This document shows positions 1 through 7,951 of a stretch of 64,000 nt of DNA, in pieces. Position numbers and translations under genes: made by a program. The stretch is from positions 16,188-80,187 of the forward strand of contig CAINFC010000166.1 of the NCBI GenBank assembly GCA_903847975.1, given 5' to 3'. Positions within the stretch are counted from its first letter, which is position 1. Every line of letters begins with the position of its first letter. Under the pieces are notes generated by a model. That model was not told the origin of the DNA, ran no database searches, and saw only the letters and a program-made list of their open reading frames with translations. This stretch comes from an uncultured Acidobacteriota bacterium. Its GTDB lineage: Bacteria; Acidobacteriota; UBA6911; CAINFC01.

Positions 1-1
1 G

Positions 2-1504
2 GACTGCCGTCCTCCGATGGATGTCCGCGATCCGGCGGTGGATGCCTTTCTCGGCCGCCAGGAGCACATCGCCACCGAGCACCTGGGGCAGATGGATCCC
101 TTGGACATGCAGGATTACTTGGATCATGAGGGTTTTCGCGCCCTCCGCCGGGCTCTGGGGGAGATGGCCCCGGAGGAGGTCGCGGAGTGCATCCGCCGGA
201 GCGGCCTGCGGGGGCGCGGCGGGGCCGGCTTTCCCACCGGGGAAAAGTGGCGGGTGGTTCGCGGCTCGGCCGATCCGGTGCGCTACGTGATCTGCAACGG
301 GGACGAGGGGGATCCGGGCGCTTTCATGGACCGCATGATCCTGGAGTCTTACCCCTTCCGGGTAATCGAGGGGATGATCCTGGCGGCCTATGCGGTCGGC
401 GCCCGGGAGGGCTTTTTCTACATCCGCGCCGAGTACCCCCTGGCGGTGGCCCGCGTCCGGGAAGCCATCCGGCTGTGCCGGCAGGAGGGCTGGCTCGGGG
501 AAAACATTCTCGGCAGCGGCTTTTCGCTGGATCTGGCTATCCGCGAAGGAGCCGGGGCCTTCGTCTGCGGCGAAGAAACCGCCCTGATCGCCTCCGTGGA
601 AGGGAAGAGAGGGACGCCCCGTTTTCGGCCGCCCTATCCGGCTCACCAGGGGCTGTGGGGGCATCCCACGGCAGTCAACAACTGCGAAACCCTGGCGGTG
701 GTGCCCTGGATTATCCGCAACGGAGCGGAGTCCTTCCGGACGCACGGCACGGAAAAAAGCCGGGGATCCAAGGTTTTTTCCCTGGCCGGCAAGATCGTGC
801 GCGGCGGGCTGATCGAGGTCCCGCTGGGCATCACCATTCGCGAAATCGTGGAGGATATCGGCGGCGGTATGGAGCCGGGCCGGCGCTTCAAGGCGGTGCA
901 GATCGGCGGGCCCTCCGGCGGCTGCCTGCCGGCGGAGATGGCCGACACCCGCGTAGACTACGAAGAGCTGACCGGGGCCGGAGCCATGATGGGTTCCGGC
1001 GGCCTGCTGGTCATGGACGACACGGACTGCATGGTCGACATCGCCCGCTATTTCCTGGATTTCACCTGCCATCAGTCCTGCGGCAAGTGCACCTTCTGCC
1101 GCATCGGCACCCAGCACATGCTGGAAATTCTCGAGGACCTCTGCGCCGGGCGCGCCCACCGGGACGATTTGCAGAAGCTGGAGGAAATCGCCCGGAACAC
1201 CCGGCAGGGAAGCCTCTGCGGGCTGGGAAAAACCGCTCCCAACCCGGTTCTGACCACCCTGGCCTACTTCCGCGGGGAGTACGAAGCGCACCTCCGCGGG
1301 AAGTGCCCCGCCGGACGCTGCAAGGCCCTGATCCGCTACTCGATCAACGGCTCGTGCATCGGCTGCACCCTCTGCGCCCAGCGCTGTCCGGCGGATGCCA
1401 TACCGATCGAGCCCTACCGCCGGCACCATATCCGCCAGGAGCGTTGCACAAAATGCGATATCTGCCGCGAGGTGTGCCCCGCGGGTGCGGTGGAGGTCGG
1501 ATGA
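2..1504 (+). CDS. NuoF/HndC-like NADH-binding flavo-iron-sulfur subunit (5' partial)
   Basis: NADH-oxidising subunit of the NuoF/HndC family: FMN and NADH binding plus Fe-S clusters that pass electrons to a partner. Counted from the Met at 17, the glycine-rich nucleotide motif GRGGAGFPTG is at about 66-75, GDEGDPGAFMDR follows near 96, the NuoF cluster motif CHQSCGKCTFC is near 351, and two ferredoxin-type 4Fe-4S motifs (CIGCTLC and CTKCDIC, each followed by CP) lie after about 447. The frame is open to the left edge and the first residues match the linker that follows the N-terminal thioredoxin-like domain in HndC-type proteins. No ribosome binding site precedes 17, so the real start is probably outside the window. 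It overlaps the next gene by ATGA, so the two are translationally coupled. Family assignment is firm; the physiological acceptor is inferred. Confidence 0.9.
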   Translation, partial: DCRPPMDVRDPAVDAFLGRQEHIATEHLGQMDPLDMQDYLDHEGFRALRRALGEMAPEEVAECIRRSGLRGRGGAGFPTGEKWRVVRGSADPVRYVICNGDEGDPGAFMDRMILESYPFRVIEGMILAAYAVGAREGFFYIRAEYPLAVARVREAIRLCRQEGWLGENILGSGFSLDLAIREGAGAFVCGEETALIASVEGKRGTPRFRPPYPAHQGLWGHPTAVNNCETLAVVPWIIRNGAESFRTHGTEKSRGSKVFSLAGKIVRGGLIEVPLGITIREIVEDIGGGMEPGRRFKAVQIGGPSGGCLPAEMADTRVDYEELTGAGAMMGSGGLLVMDDTDCMVDIARYFLDFTCHQSCGKCTFCRIGTQHMLEILEDLCAGRAHRDDLQKLEEIARNTRQGSLCGLGKTAPNPVLTTLAYFRGEYEAHLRGKCPAGRCKALIRYSINGSCIGCTLCAQRCPADAIPIEPYRRHHIRQERCTKCDICREVCPAGAVEVG

Positions 1505-3087
1505 GCCTCATCCGGTTTCGCATCGACGGCCGGGAGGCGGCGGCAGAGCCCGGAACCACCCTCTGGGAGGCAGCCCGGCGCCTGTCGATCGATATTCCCA
1601 CGCTTTGCCACCGGGTGCCCTACGAGCCGGTCACTTCCTGCATGATCTGCGTGGTGGAGGATGTCGCCACCGGCCGGCTGCTGCCGGCCTGCTCCATGCC
1701 GGCGGCCGAAGGGATGAACATCGCCACGGACTCCGCGGCCGTGCGGGAAGCGCGGAAGGCGGCCCTCGAGCTGCTGCTCAGCGAGCATGTCGGCGATTGC
1801 GAGGCGCCCTGCCGCAGGGCCTGCCCGGCCTACATGGATATCCCGCAGATGAACCGGCAGATCGCCCGGGGCCGCCCGGAAGCCGCCCTGGCGACCATCC
1901 GCAGAGATATCGCCCTGCCGGCGGTGCTGGGGCGGATCTGCCCCGCTCCCTGCGAAAAGGCCTGCCACCGCCGGGCCGCCGACGGCGCCGTGCACATCTG
2001 CCACCTGAAGCGTTTCGCCGCCGACGCGGACCTAGCCTCCTCCTCTCCTTTCCGGCCCGACTGCCGGCCTCCGTCCGGGAAAAAGGTTGCCATTCTCGGA
2101 GCCGGGCCGGCCGGCCTTTCCGCCGCCTATTATCTCCAGATTGCAGGTCACGGCTGCCGGATCTTCGACCGGCACCCTCTGCCGGGCGGGGCGCTGCGCT
2201 ACGGAGTTCCGCCGGAAGCGCTGGACCGCTCGGTGCTGGACGCGGAGATCGGGCGGATTCTGGCTCTGGGCGCCCTTTTTCACGGAGAGCGGACCCTGGG
2301 GCAGAACCTGACCTGCCGGGAGCTCCTCGAATCCTTCGATGCCATCGTCCTGGCGATGGGAAGTACGGAGATGTCCGTTCTCGACGGCCTCGGCGTGGAG
2401 GTTCGCGAAAACCGGGTCGTCGTCGCCCGGGGCGGACACGAAACCGGCCGTCCCGGGATTTATGCCGGGGGCAATATGATCGGGGAAGGGAAAATGGCCA
2501 TTCGCGCTGCGGCCCACGGCAAAGCCATGGCTGCGGCCATCGACCGGTCCTGGCATCCGCGGGAGGAGTCTGCGGAGTCGGTCCGTCGTTTCCACAGCGT
2601 GATCGGCAGGCTTCAGCAGGGAGAGCCGGAGCAGTTTCTTCAGGAGGCCATTGCCGACGGCCCTCTGGCGCCTCCAGGCGGCTTTTCCCAAGGCTATCCG
2701 GATGAGATGGCGGCGCGGGAAGCGGCGCGCTGCTATCAATGCGACTGCCGCAAGAAGGATTGCTGCCTGCTGCGCATCTACGCCGGGGAGTACGGCTCCC
2801 AGCCCCGGCGGTTTAAATATGGCCGGAGGAGAAGCGTGCGGATCGTTCTGGAGCACCCGCGGATCAGCCATGAGCCTGGAAAGTGCATCCGCTGCGGGCT
2901 CTGCGTGCGCATCGCCAAGGCCCATGAGGAAGAGATCGGACTGGCCTTCGTCGGCCGCGGCTTCGATATGCGCGTGGAAGCGCCTTTCGGGGAATCCCTG
3001 GACCGGGCCCTGGTAAAGTGCGCCCGGGAGTGCGCCGAATCCTGTCCGACGGCCGCCCTTGCATTCCGCGAGCGCCTGGAGAAGTGA
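1501..3087 (+). CDS. 2Fe-2S/4Fe-4S GltD-like FAD oxidoreductase lacking the NAD(P)H domain
   Basis: A 528-residue redox protein. Residues 1-75 are a NuoG/ferredoxin-like 2Fe-2S domain (Cys 36, 47, 50, 64). Residues about 95-175 are the GltD-type cysteine-rich N-domain (CEAPCRRACP, RICPAPCEKAC). An FAD Rossmann motif GAGPAG is at 200-205 and the second FAD segment contains GIYAGGNM. The C-terminus has further cysteine clusters (CYQCDC, CIRCGLC, CARECAESCP). Between the two FAD halves the roughly 130-residue NAD(P)H-binding Rossmann domain of normal GltD is absent: the chain runs straight from LAMGSTEMSVLDGLGVEV into the end of the FAD domain. Its coupled neighbour is the NADH-binding NuoF-like subunit, so reduction by that partner is the likely arrangement (inference). 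An upstream extension of the open frame to 187 is antisense-like shadow; the ATG at 1501 is chosen for the ATGA overlap and domain start. Confidence 0.88.
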   Translation: MSLIRFRIDGREAAAEPGTTLWEAARRLSIDIPTLCHRVPYEPVTSCMICVVEDVATGRLLPACSMPAAEGMNIATDSAAVREARKAALELLLSEHVGDCEAPCRRACPAYMDIPQMNRQIARGRPEAALATIRRDIALPAVLGRICPAPCEKACHRRAADGAVHICHLKRFAADADLASSSPFRPDCRPPSGKKVAILGAGPAGLSAAYYLQIAGHGCRIFDRHPLPGGALRYGVPPEALDRSVLDAEIGRILALGALFHGERTLGQNLTCRELLESFDAIVLAMGSTEMSVLDGLGVEVRENRVVVARGGHETGRPGIYAGGNMIGEGKMAIRAAAHGKAMAAAIDRSWHPREESAESVRRFHSVIGRLQQGEPEQFLQEAIADGPLAPPGGFSQGYPDEMAAREAARCYQCDCRKKDCCLLRIYAGEYGSQPRRFKYGRRRSVRIVLEHPRISHEPGKCIRCGLCVRIAKAHEEEIGLAFVGRGFDMRVEAPFGESLDRALVKCARECAESCPTAALAFRERLEK

Positions 3088-3131
3088 GCATGCGTCCCGA
3101 TTTCTGTCAAATGCTTTCGGGGAACGACACG

Positions 3132-4295
3132 ATGATTCGAAAACTCGTTCTTCTGTCGACCGTGCTGCTGTGTCTGTGGTCGTGCGGCTGCCGCAGCAGC
3201 CGCACGGAAAGTGGATCTTCTCCTCATGCCGGGGATGCCTCCTGGCCCATCTTCCGTGGAGATCCCGCGCTGAGCGGGCAGGCCCGGGATCCGCTGCCGG
3301 CGGCGCTGACTCTGCGATGGTCTTTCCAGGCCGGGGACAATATCGTCTCCTCGCCGGTTCTGGGGATGGGACGGGTTTACATCGGGTCCACCGATAAAAA
3401 AGTCTATGCCCTGCACCTGGCGGATGGAAAGAAAGCCTGGGAATTCGATACCGGCGACAGCGTGGAAGCTTCTCCCCTGCTGCTGGACGGGACGGTTTAC
3501 ATCGGCTCCCTCAGCGGGGAGTTCTTCGCCCTGGAAGCCGGAACGGGGCGGGTGAAATGGAAGCACAAGCTGGGCAACTCGGTTTACGGCAGCGCCAACT
3601 GGGCTGAGGCCGCCGGCGGGCAGGGGAAATACGTTTTCGTGGGAAGCTACGACAACCGGATGTACGGCTTTCAGGCGGAGACCGGCACCCTGCTCTGGAC
3701 CTATGAAACCGACAATTACATCAACGGCGCCCCGGCTACGGACGGCAGGATCATGGTGTTCGGCGGCTGCGACTCGCGGCTGCACATCGTCTCCGTGGAG
3801 ACCGGCAAGCGAATTGCCCAGGTAGAGGCCGGATCCTACATCCCCGGATCGGCGGCTCTGGCCGGCGGCAGGGCTTTCGTGGGGAATTACGGCAACCGGC
3901 TGATCTGCATCGATATAGGCGGCCGCAAAATTCTCTGGGAATACGAAAACGCCGAAGGGGGCGGAGCGTTTTTTTCCTCGCCGGCCGTTGGCCCGGACCG
4001 CGTCGTAGTCGGCTCGCGCGACCGGCTGCTGCACTGCATCGACCGGAGCACCGGGCAGAAGATCTGGACCTTTGCCACGCGCCGCGACGTCGACAGCAGC
4101 CCGGTCATTGCCGGGGACCGGGTGATTTTCGGCTCGAACGACGGCAGGCTGTACCTGGTCCGGCTGGCGGATGGCGCGCCGGTCTGGTCCTACGAAATCG
4201 GCGGAGCGATCGCCGGTTCGCCCGCCGTGGCGGGAGGGATGGTTTTCATCGGCTCGGCCGACGGCAGCGTGTATGCCTTTGGAGAAGGGAAATGA
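3132..4295 (+). CDS. PQQ-like beta-propeller lipoprotein
   Basis: A 387-residue exported protein built of seven or eight WD40/PQQ-like blades, each with the pattern of a short strand, G-x-V/F-x-x-G-S and a Trp-containing turn (VYIGSTDKKVYAL, VYIGSLSGEFFAL, VFVGSYDNRMYGF, VIFGSNDGRLYLV, VFIGSADGSVYAF). It resembles the BamB/PQQ propeller fold; no catalytic residues are visible, so a scaffold or assembly role is as likely as an enzyme. The N-terminus has a basic start, a hydrophobic stretch and cysteines near 14-19, which suggests a lipoprotein signal although the lipobox is not canonical. The ATG at 3132 is preferred over 3018 and 3090 because only it gives a direct signal peptide. It lies 44 bp after the flavoprotein and overlaps the glycosyltransferase by ATGA. 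Confidence 0.85.
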   Translation: MIRKLVLLSTVLLCLWSCGCRSSRTESGSSPHAGDASWPIFRGDPALSGQARDPLPAALTLRWSFQAGDNIVSSPVLGMGRVYIGSTDKKVYALHLADGKKAWEFDTGDSVEASPLLLDGTVYIGSLSGEFFALEAGTGRVKWKHKLGNSVYGSANWAEAAGGQGKYVFVGSYDNRMYGFQAETGTLLWTYETDNYINGAPATDGRIMVFGGCDSRLHIVSVETGKRIAQVEAGSYIPGSAALAGGRAFVGNYGNRLICIDIGGRKILWEYENAEGGGAFFSSPAVGPDRVVVGSRDRLLHCIDRSTGQKIWTFATRRDVDSSPVIAGDRVIFGSNDGRLYLVRLADGAPVWSYEIGGAIAGSPAVAGGMVFIGSADGSVYAFGEGK

Positions 4296-5593
4296 GAATC
4301 GCCTACATCACCCCGGGTGCCGGGCTGCCTTATTACTGCCAGAACTGCTTCCGGGACATCGACCTGCTGAAGGCTTTCCTCGCCCTGGGCCACGACATCG
4401 TCAAGGTCCCCATGTACCTGCCGGAGGGAGTGCAGGATCCCGACATCCGCCATACGCCCGTATTTTACGGGGCCATCAATGTCTACCTCAAGGAAAAGGC
4501 GGCGCTTTTCCGGCATGCGCCGCCCTGGCTGGAGCGGTTTCTGGACCTTCCTCTTTTCCTGCAGCTGGCTGCCCGGAAGTCGGGATCGACGCGCCCCAAC
4601 GGCCTGGAGGAGATGACGCTCTCCATGCTGCGCGGAGAAGCCGGCCGCCAGGCCTCGGAGCTGGAGCACCTCATCCGGCATCTTCGCGGGGAGATCCGGC
4701 CCGACATCGTCCACCTCTCCAATGCCCTTCTGCTGGGACTGGCCGGGCGGCTGAAAAGCGAGCTCGGCGTCCGTTTGGTCTGCTCTTTACAGGACGAGAA
4801 CGAATGGGTTGACCTGATGGAGGACAGCTATCGCCGGCGGGTCTGGGAGCTGATGGCCGAACGGGCCCGCCCGGTCGATCTGTTCGTGACCCCCAGCCGC
4901 TACTATGCAGAGAAAATGCAGGCCCGGCTGCGGCTGCCCGAAGGCAGGGTCAAGGTGATTCGCGGGGGGCTATCCGTGGAAAAATACGAGGAGTCGCCCC
5001 TGCCGTTCGATCCCCCGGTTCTCGGCTACCTGTGCCGCATGTCGCCCTACTTCGGAATGGGCATCCTGGTGGATGCCTTCCTGGGGATCAAGAAAAATCC
5101 GCAATTCCGGGGACTGCGCCTGCACCTGGCCGGAGGCTATGCCGCCGAGGACCGGCCTTTCGTAAAGCGGATGCGCCGGAAAATAGCCGCCGCCGGTTTC
5201 GAAAAGGACGTAACTTTTTTCGAGCATTTCGACCAGCAGGGGCGGATCCGGTTCCTGAAAACGCTCACCCTGCTCTCCGTTCCGGTCCCTTCCGGGGAGG
5301 CCTTCGGCGCCTACCAGGCGGAAGCTCTGGCGGCCGGAGTTCCCGTGGTCCAGCCGGAGGTCGGCTGCTATCCGGAGTTTGTCGAGCTGACCGGGGGCGG
5401 GGTGATCTACCAACCGAACGAGAGCGGCCGCCTGGCGGCGGCCGTAACCGGGCTGCTGGAAGATCCCGACCGGATCCGGGCCCTGGCAGCCCGGGGGAAA
5501 GCGAAGGTGGGCGAATACTTCACCATTTCGCGATCGGCCGGCGATTTTCTGGAGGCCTACCGCGCGCTGCCGGTCCCGGCTGCGCCGGCCTGA
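4292..5593 (+). CDS. GT4-family glycosyltransferase
   Basis: A 433-residue GT-B fold glycosyltransferase. The N-terminal half begins MRIAYITPGAG and has the usual Rossmann-like start; the C-terminal half carries the family-4 nucleotide-sugar signature with two glutamates seven residues apart in GEAFGAYQAEALAAGVPVV, followed by PEVGCYPEF. It probably transfers a sugar from a nucleotide donor to an envelope or storage glycan at the cytoplasmic side of the membrane; donor and acceptor cannot be read from sequence. The start overlaps the stop of the propeller lipoprotein (ATGA), so the two are co-translated. It is the last gene of the plus-strand run and ends against convergent inverted hexamer arrays. 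Confidence 0.88.
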   Translation: MRIAYITPGAGLPYYCQNCFRDIDLLKAFLALGHDIVKVPMYLPEGVQDPDIRHTPVFYGAINVYLKEKAALFRHAPPWLERFLDLPLFLQLAARKSGSTRPNGLEEMTLSMLRGEAGRQASELEHLIRHLRGEIRPDIVHLSNALLLGLAGRLKSELGVRLVCSLQDENEWVDLMEDSYRRRVWELMAERARPVDLFVTPSRYYAEKMQARLRLPEGRVKVIRGGLSVEKYEESPLPFDPPVLGYLCRMSPYFGMGILVDAFLGIKKNPQFRGLRLHLAGGYAAEDRPFVKRMRRKIAAAGFEKDVTFFEHFDQQGRIRFLKTLTLLSVPVPSGEAFGAYQAEALAAGVPVVQPEVGCYPEFVELTGGGVIYQPNESGRLAAAVTGLLEDPDRIRALAARGKAKVGEYFTISRSAGDFLEAYRALPVPAAPA

Positions 5594-5620
5594 TTGCATC
5601 CTCCATCCTCCCGGTTTTTT

Positions 5621-5770
5621 TCGCAATCGCAATCGCTATCGCTATCGCTATCGCAAACAAACCACCCGATACGATAACGAACCCGGTCTGTTTCGCAAAT
5701 GGGTCCCCTGTCGGCACCTTTTCTTACGGAAGAAGAATTCTTTCGATAGCGATTGTGATAGCGATAGCGA
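5621..5770. repeat. Inverted pair of TCGCWA hexamer arrays between convergent genes
   Basis: Positions 5621-5656 hold six tandem hexamers TCGCAA/TCGCTA. Positions 5747-5770 hold four hexamers of the opposite orientation (TAGCGA, one TTGTGA). The two arrays can pair into a stem of about 24 bp with a 90-nt loop. They sit between the stops of the plus-strand glycosyltransferase and the minus-strand diguanylate cyclase, so a bidirectional terminator or mRNA-end structure is possible; that role is inferred. Confidence 0.7.
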
Positions 5771-5782
5771 GTTGGCCGGGGG

Positions 5783-7123
5783 CTAGTCCGCGCCGAAGCG
5801 CAGGCAGGCATCCCGGCTGCGCTCCTTCACCTGGTACATGGCCCGGTCCGCCTTGCGCAGCAGCGTTTCGCCATCTTCCCCATCCTGCGGATAGATGGCG
5901 ACGCCGATGCTGCCGCTGATTTGAAGCTGCAAGCCATCGACGGCAAAGGGGAGGCGGAGTTCCTCGCGAATTTTGCCGGCGGTGGACAAGGCATCTTCGG
6001 GGCGCCTTATGTCGGAAAGGAGAATGACAAACTCGTCTCCGCCCATCCGGGCTACGGTATCCGAGCGCCGCAGCAATCGCTGCAGCCGGTCGGCCACGCT
6101 GCGCAGCAGACGGTCTCCGCAATTGTGTCCATGCCGGTCGTTGATCTCCTTGAAGTGGTCCAGGTCCAGGAAAAGCAACGCCAGCGCCTGGTTCCGCCGC
6201 CTGCTGTGCTCCAGGGCGTGGCGCAGCCGGTCGGAAAGCAGCAGGCGGTTGGGCAGTCCGGTCAGGTAGTCGTGAAAAGCCAGCCGCCGGATGGTCTCTT
6301 CCATGCGCTTCCGCTCGGTGATGTCCCGGCCAATGGCCAGAATGGCCGGATGCCCCTTGTATTCCATCAACGCGCTGTTTATTTCCAGCACCATCTCCGT
6401 GCCGTCCTTGCGAAGGTGAGTGGTTTCGAAATTGCGCAGGACGCGCAGCTGGCGAATGCGGCGCGGCCGCCGGTTCCCTCTGCCTTTATCCGCAGACAGC
6501 TGGCTCAACAGCATGCCCACCAGCTCCTGGCGGTGGTACCCGTATAGCTCGCAGGCGCGCGGATTGGCATCAAGGATGATTTCGCGACTCAGGGAAAAAA
6601 TCAGAATGGCGTCATGGGCATTTTCAAACAGGCTGCGGTAGTCCTGCTCGGAGCGGTTCAGGGCCATGACCGCCTGCTTACGATCGGTCACGTCCACCAG
6701 GATGCCGTCATAATGAAGAACGGCTCCCTGGCCATCCGGGACCGCCCGCGGAAAGTCCTGCACCCAGATGTGCCGGCCGTCCAGGGTCTTGAGCTCGAAT
6801 TCCCAGAAGGCGGGCCTGGCGGCCTCCAGGTGCTCGAGGTGGTTCCGGCGGTCTTCGGGGTGAACATACAGCTGATCCACCCGGACACGCTTCAGATCTT
6901 CCGCGCGCTTCACCCCCAGCATGGCGGCCAGCGCCGGATTGGCATCGATGATCCGGCCGTTCCGGGTGGTGCGGTACACGCCGACAGGGAGGTGCTCCAG
7001 CAGCTGGTGGTAACGCAATCCTTCATTGGCGCCGGTTGAAGCGGCGCGCTTCTTTCCGGTCGAAGCAGTCGGCTCTTTTGCCTGGGCAACGCGGGATGGG
7101 GTGGCGGCTTCTGTTTTCTTCAT
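5783..7123 (-). CDS. PAS-PAS-GGDEF diguanylate cyclase
   Basis: A 446-residue cytosolic diguanylate cyclase making c-di-GMP from two GTP. Two PAS sensor domains occupy roughly residues 35-150 (ends in DVTDRKQA) and 160-280 (ends in GRDITERKRMEE); the GGDEF domain follows. The active-site motif is intact in MGGDEFVILL, and the inhibitory I-site RxxD is present as RRSD, five residues before it, so product inhibition is expected. No transmembrane segment is seen, so the signal is probably intracellular (redox, gas or small ligand). The start at 7123 is chosen because the open frame upstream runs through the divergent ABC transporter gene and has no PAS-like content. The HD-GYP protein at 28.4-29.7 kb could be the opposing phosphodiesterase. 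Confidence 0.92.
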   Translation of the reverse strand: MKKTEAATPSRVAQAKEPTASTGKKRAASTGANEGLRYHQLLEHLPVGVYRTTRNGRIIDANPALAAMLGVKRAEDLKRVRVDQLYVHPEDRRNHLEHLEAARPAFWEFELKTLDGRHIWVQDFPRAVPDGQGAVLHYDGILVDVTDRKQAVMALNRSEQDYRSLFENAHDAILIFSLSREIILDANPRACELYGYHRQELVGMLLSQLSADKGRGNRRPRRIRQLRVLRNFETTHLRKDGTEMVLEINSALMEYKGHPAILAIGRDITERKRMEETIRRLAFHDYLTGLPNRLLLSDRLRHALEHSRRRNQALALLFLDLDHFKEINDRHGHNCGDRLLRSVADRLQRLLRRSDTVARMGGDEFVILLSDIRRPEDALSTAGKIREELRLPFAVDGLQLQISGSIGVAIYPQDGEDGETLLRKADRAMYQVKERSRDACLRFGAD

Positions 7124-7237
7124 AGTATGGAATATATCCGAAGCCGGAGGGGGAAACAATTCGCGGGCCGGTTCCGGCATCCTCCTCTTGACAGACGGCC
7201 GCACAAAGTCAAGAATGGGAAGGTGAGCGAGGGAACC

Positions 7238-7930
7238 ATGTACTTTCTGGAGCTGAAGGAAATCCGTAAGAGCTTCCCGCACCCGGCGGGAAAGGAGGGA
7301 ATCGATATCCTCTGCGGGATCGACCTCCGGCTGTCCCGAGGGGGCGCCCTGGCTTTGGTGGGCCCTTCCGGTTCCGGAAAAAGCACCCTGCTGAATATAG
7401 CCGGCACCCTCGATTCTCCCAGTTCGGGGCAGGTTCTCCTGGAGGGCAGGGACCTGGCCGGGCTCCCGGAGCAGGAGCGGGCGCGCATCCGCAACCGGGA
7501 AATCGGATTTGTTTTTCAGCTGCATCACCTGCTTCCGCAGTGCACGGTTCTTGAAAACGTGCTGGTTCCGGCTCTGGCCCGGTCTGCCCCGGCCCCCGCG
7601 GAGCGCCTGCGACCCAGGGCGGAACATTTATTGCAGCGCGTCGGCCTCGCCGATCGCCAGGCGCATTTTCCTGCCCAGCTCTCCGGCGGAGAGCTGCAGA
7701 GAGTGGCCGTGGCCCGCGCCCTGATCCACTCTCCGAAGCTTCTCCTGGCGGATGAACCGACCGGGTCTCTCGACCTGTCTTCCGCCGAGGAGCTGGCCCG
7801 GCTCCTGCTGGAGCTGAACCGGGAGGAGGATACCGCCCTGATGGTGGCCACCCACTCTCACCGGCTGGCGGCCGCGATCGGCACGATCTATTCCCTGCGG
7901 AACGGCCGCCTGGAGCAGGGGTACTGCTGA
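7238..7930 (+). CDS. ABC transporter ATP-binding protein (LolD/MacB type)
   Basis: A 230-residue nucleotide-binding subunit of the LolD/MacB exporter class. Walker A is GPSGSGKST, the signature is LSGGELQRVAVARAL, Walker B is LLLADEPTGSLD and the H-loop is ATHSH. The Q-loop lies in GFVFQLHHLLPQ, typical of this class. It energises the FtsX-type permease 21 bp downstream; such systems move lipoproteins, peptides or small molecules away from the inner membrane, and the cargo is unknown here. The ATG at 7238 is chosen because the preceding 37 codons of the open frame overlap the promoter region of the divergent cyclase and look non-coding. Confidence 0.9.
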   Translation: MYFLELKEIRKSFPHPAGKEGIDILCGIDLRLSRGGALALVGPSGSGKSTLLNIAGTLDSPSSGQVLLEGRDLAGLPEQERARIRNREIGFVFQLHHLLPQCTVLENVLVPALARSAPAPAERLRPRAEHLLQRVGLADRQAHFPAQLSGGELQRVAVARALIHSPKLLLADEPTGSLDLSSAEELARLLLELNREEDTALMVATHSHRLAAAIGTIYSLRNGRLEQGYC

Positions 7931-7951
7931 GGGCATGCCTGCATCGGAAAC

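Noticed and set aside
187..1500. Upstream extension of the GltD-like frame into the NuoF-like gene
   Set aside because: The extension is Arg/Gly/Pro-rich shadow sequence; the ATG at 1501 has the ATGA overlap and begins the 2Fe-2S domain.
5621..5656. Possible CRISPR-like array
   Set aside because: Six-base tandem units without spacers; no cas genes in the window.
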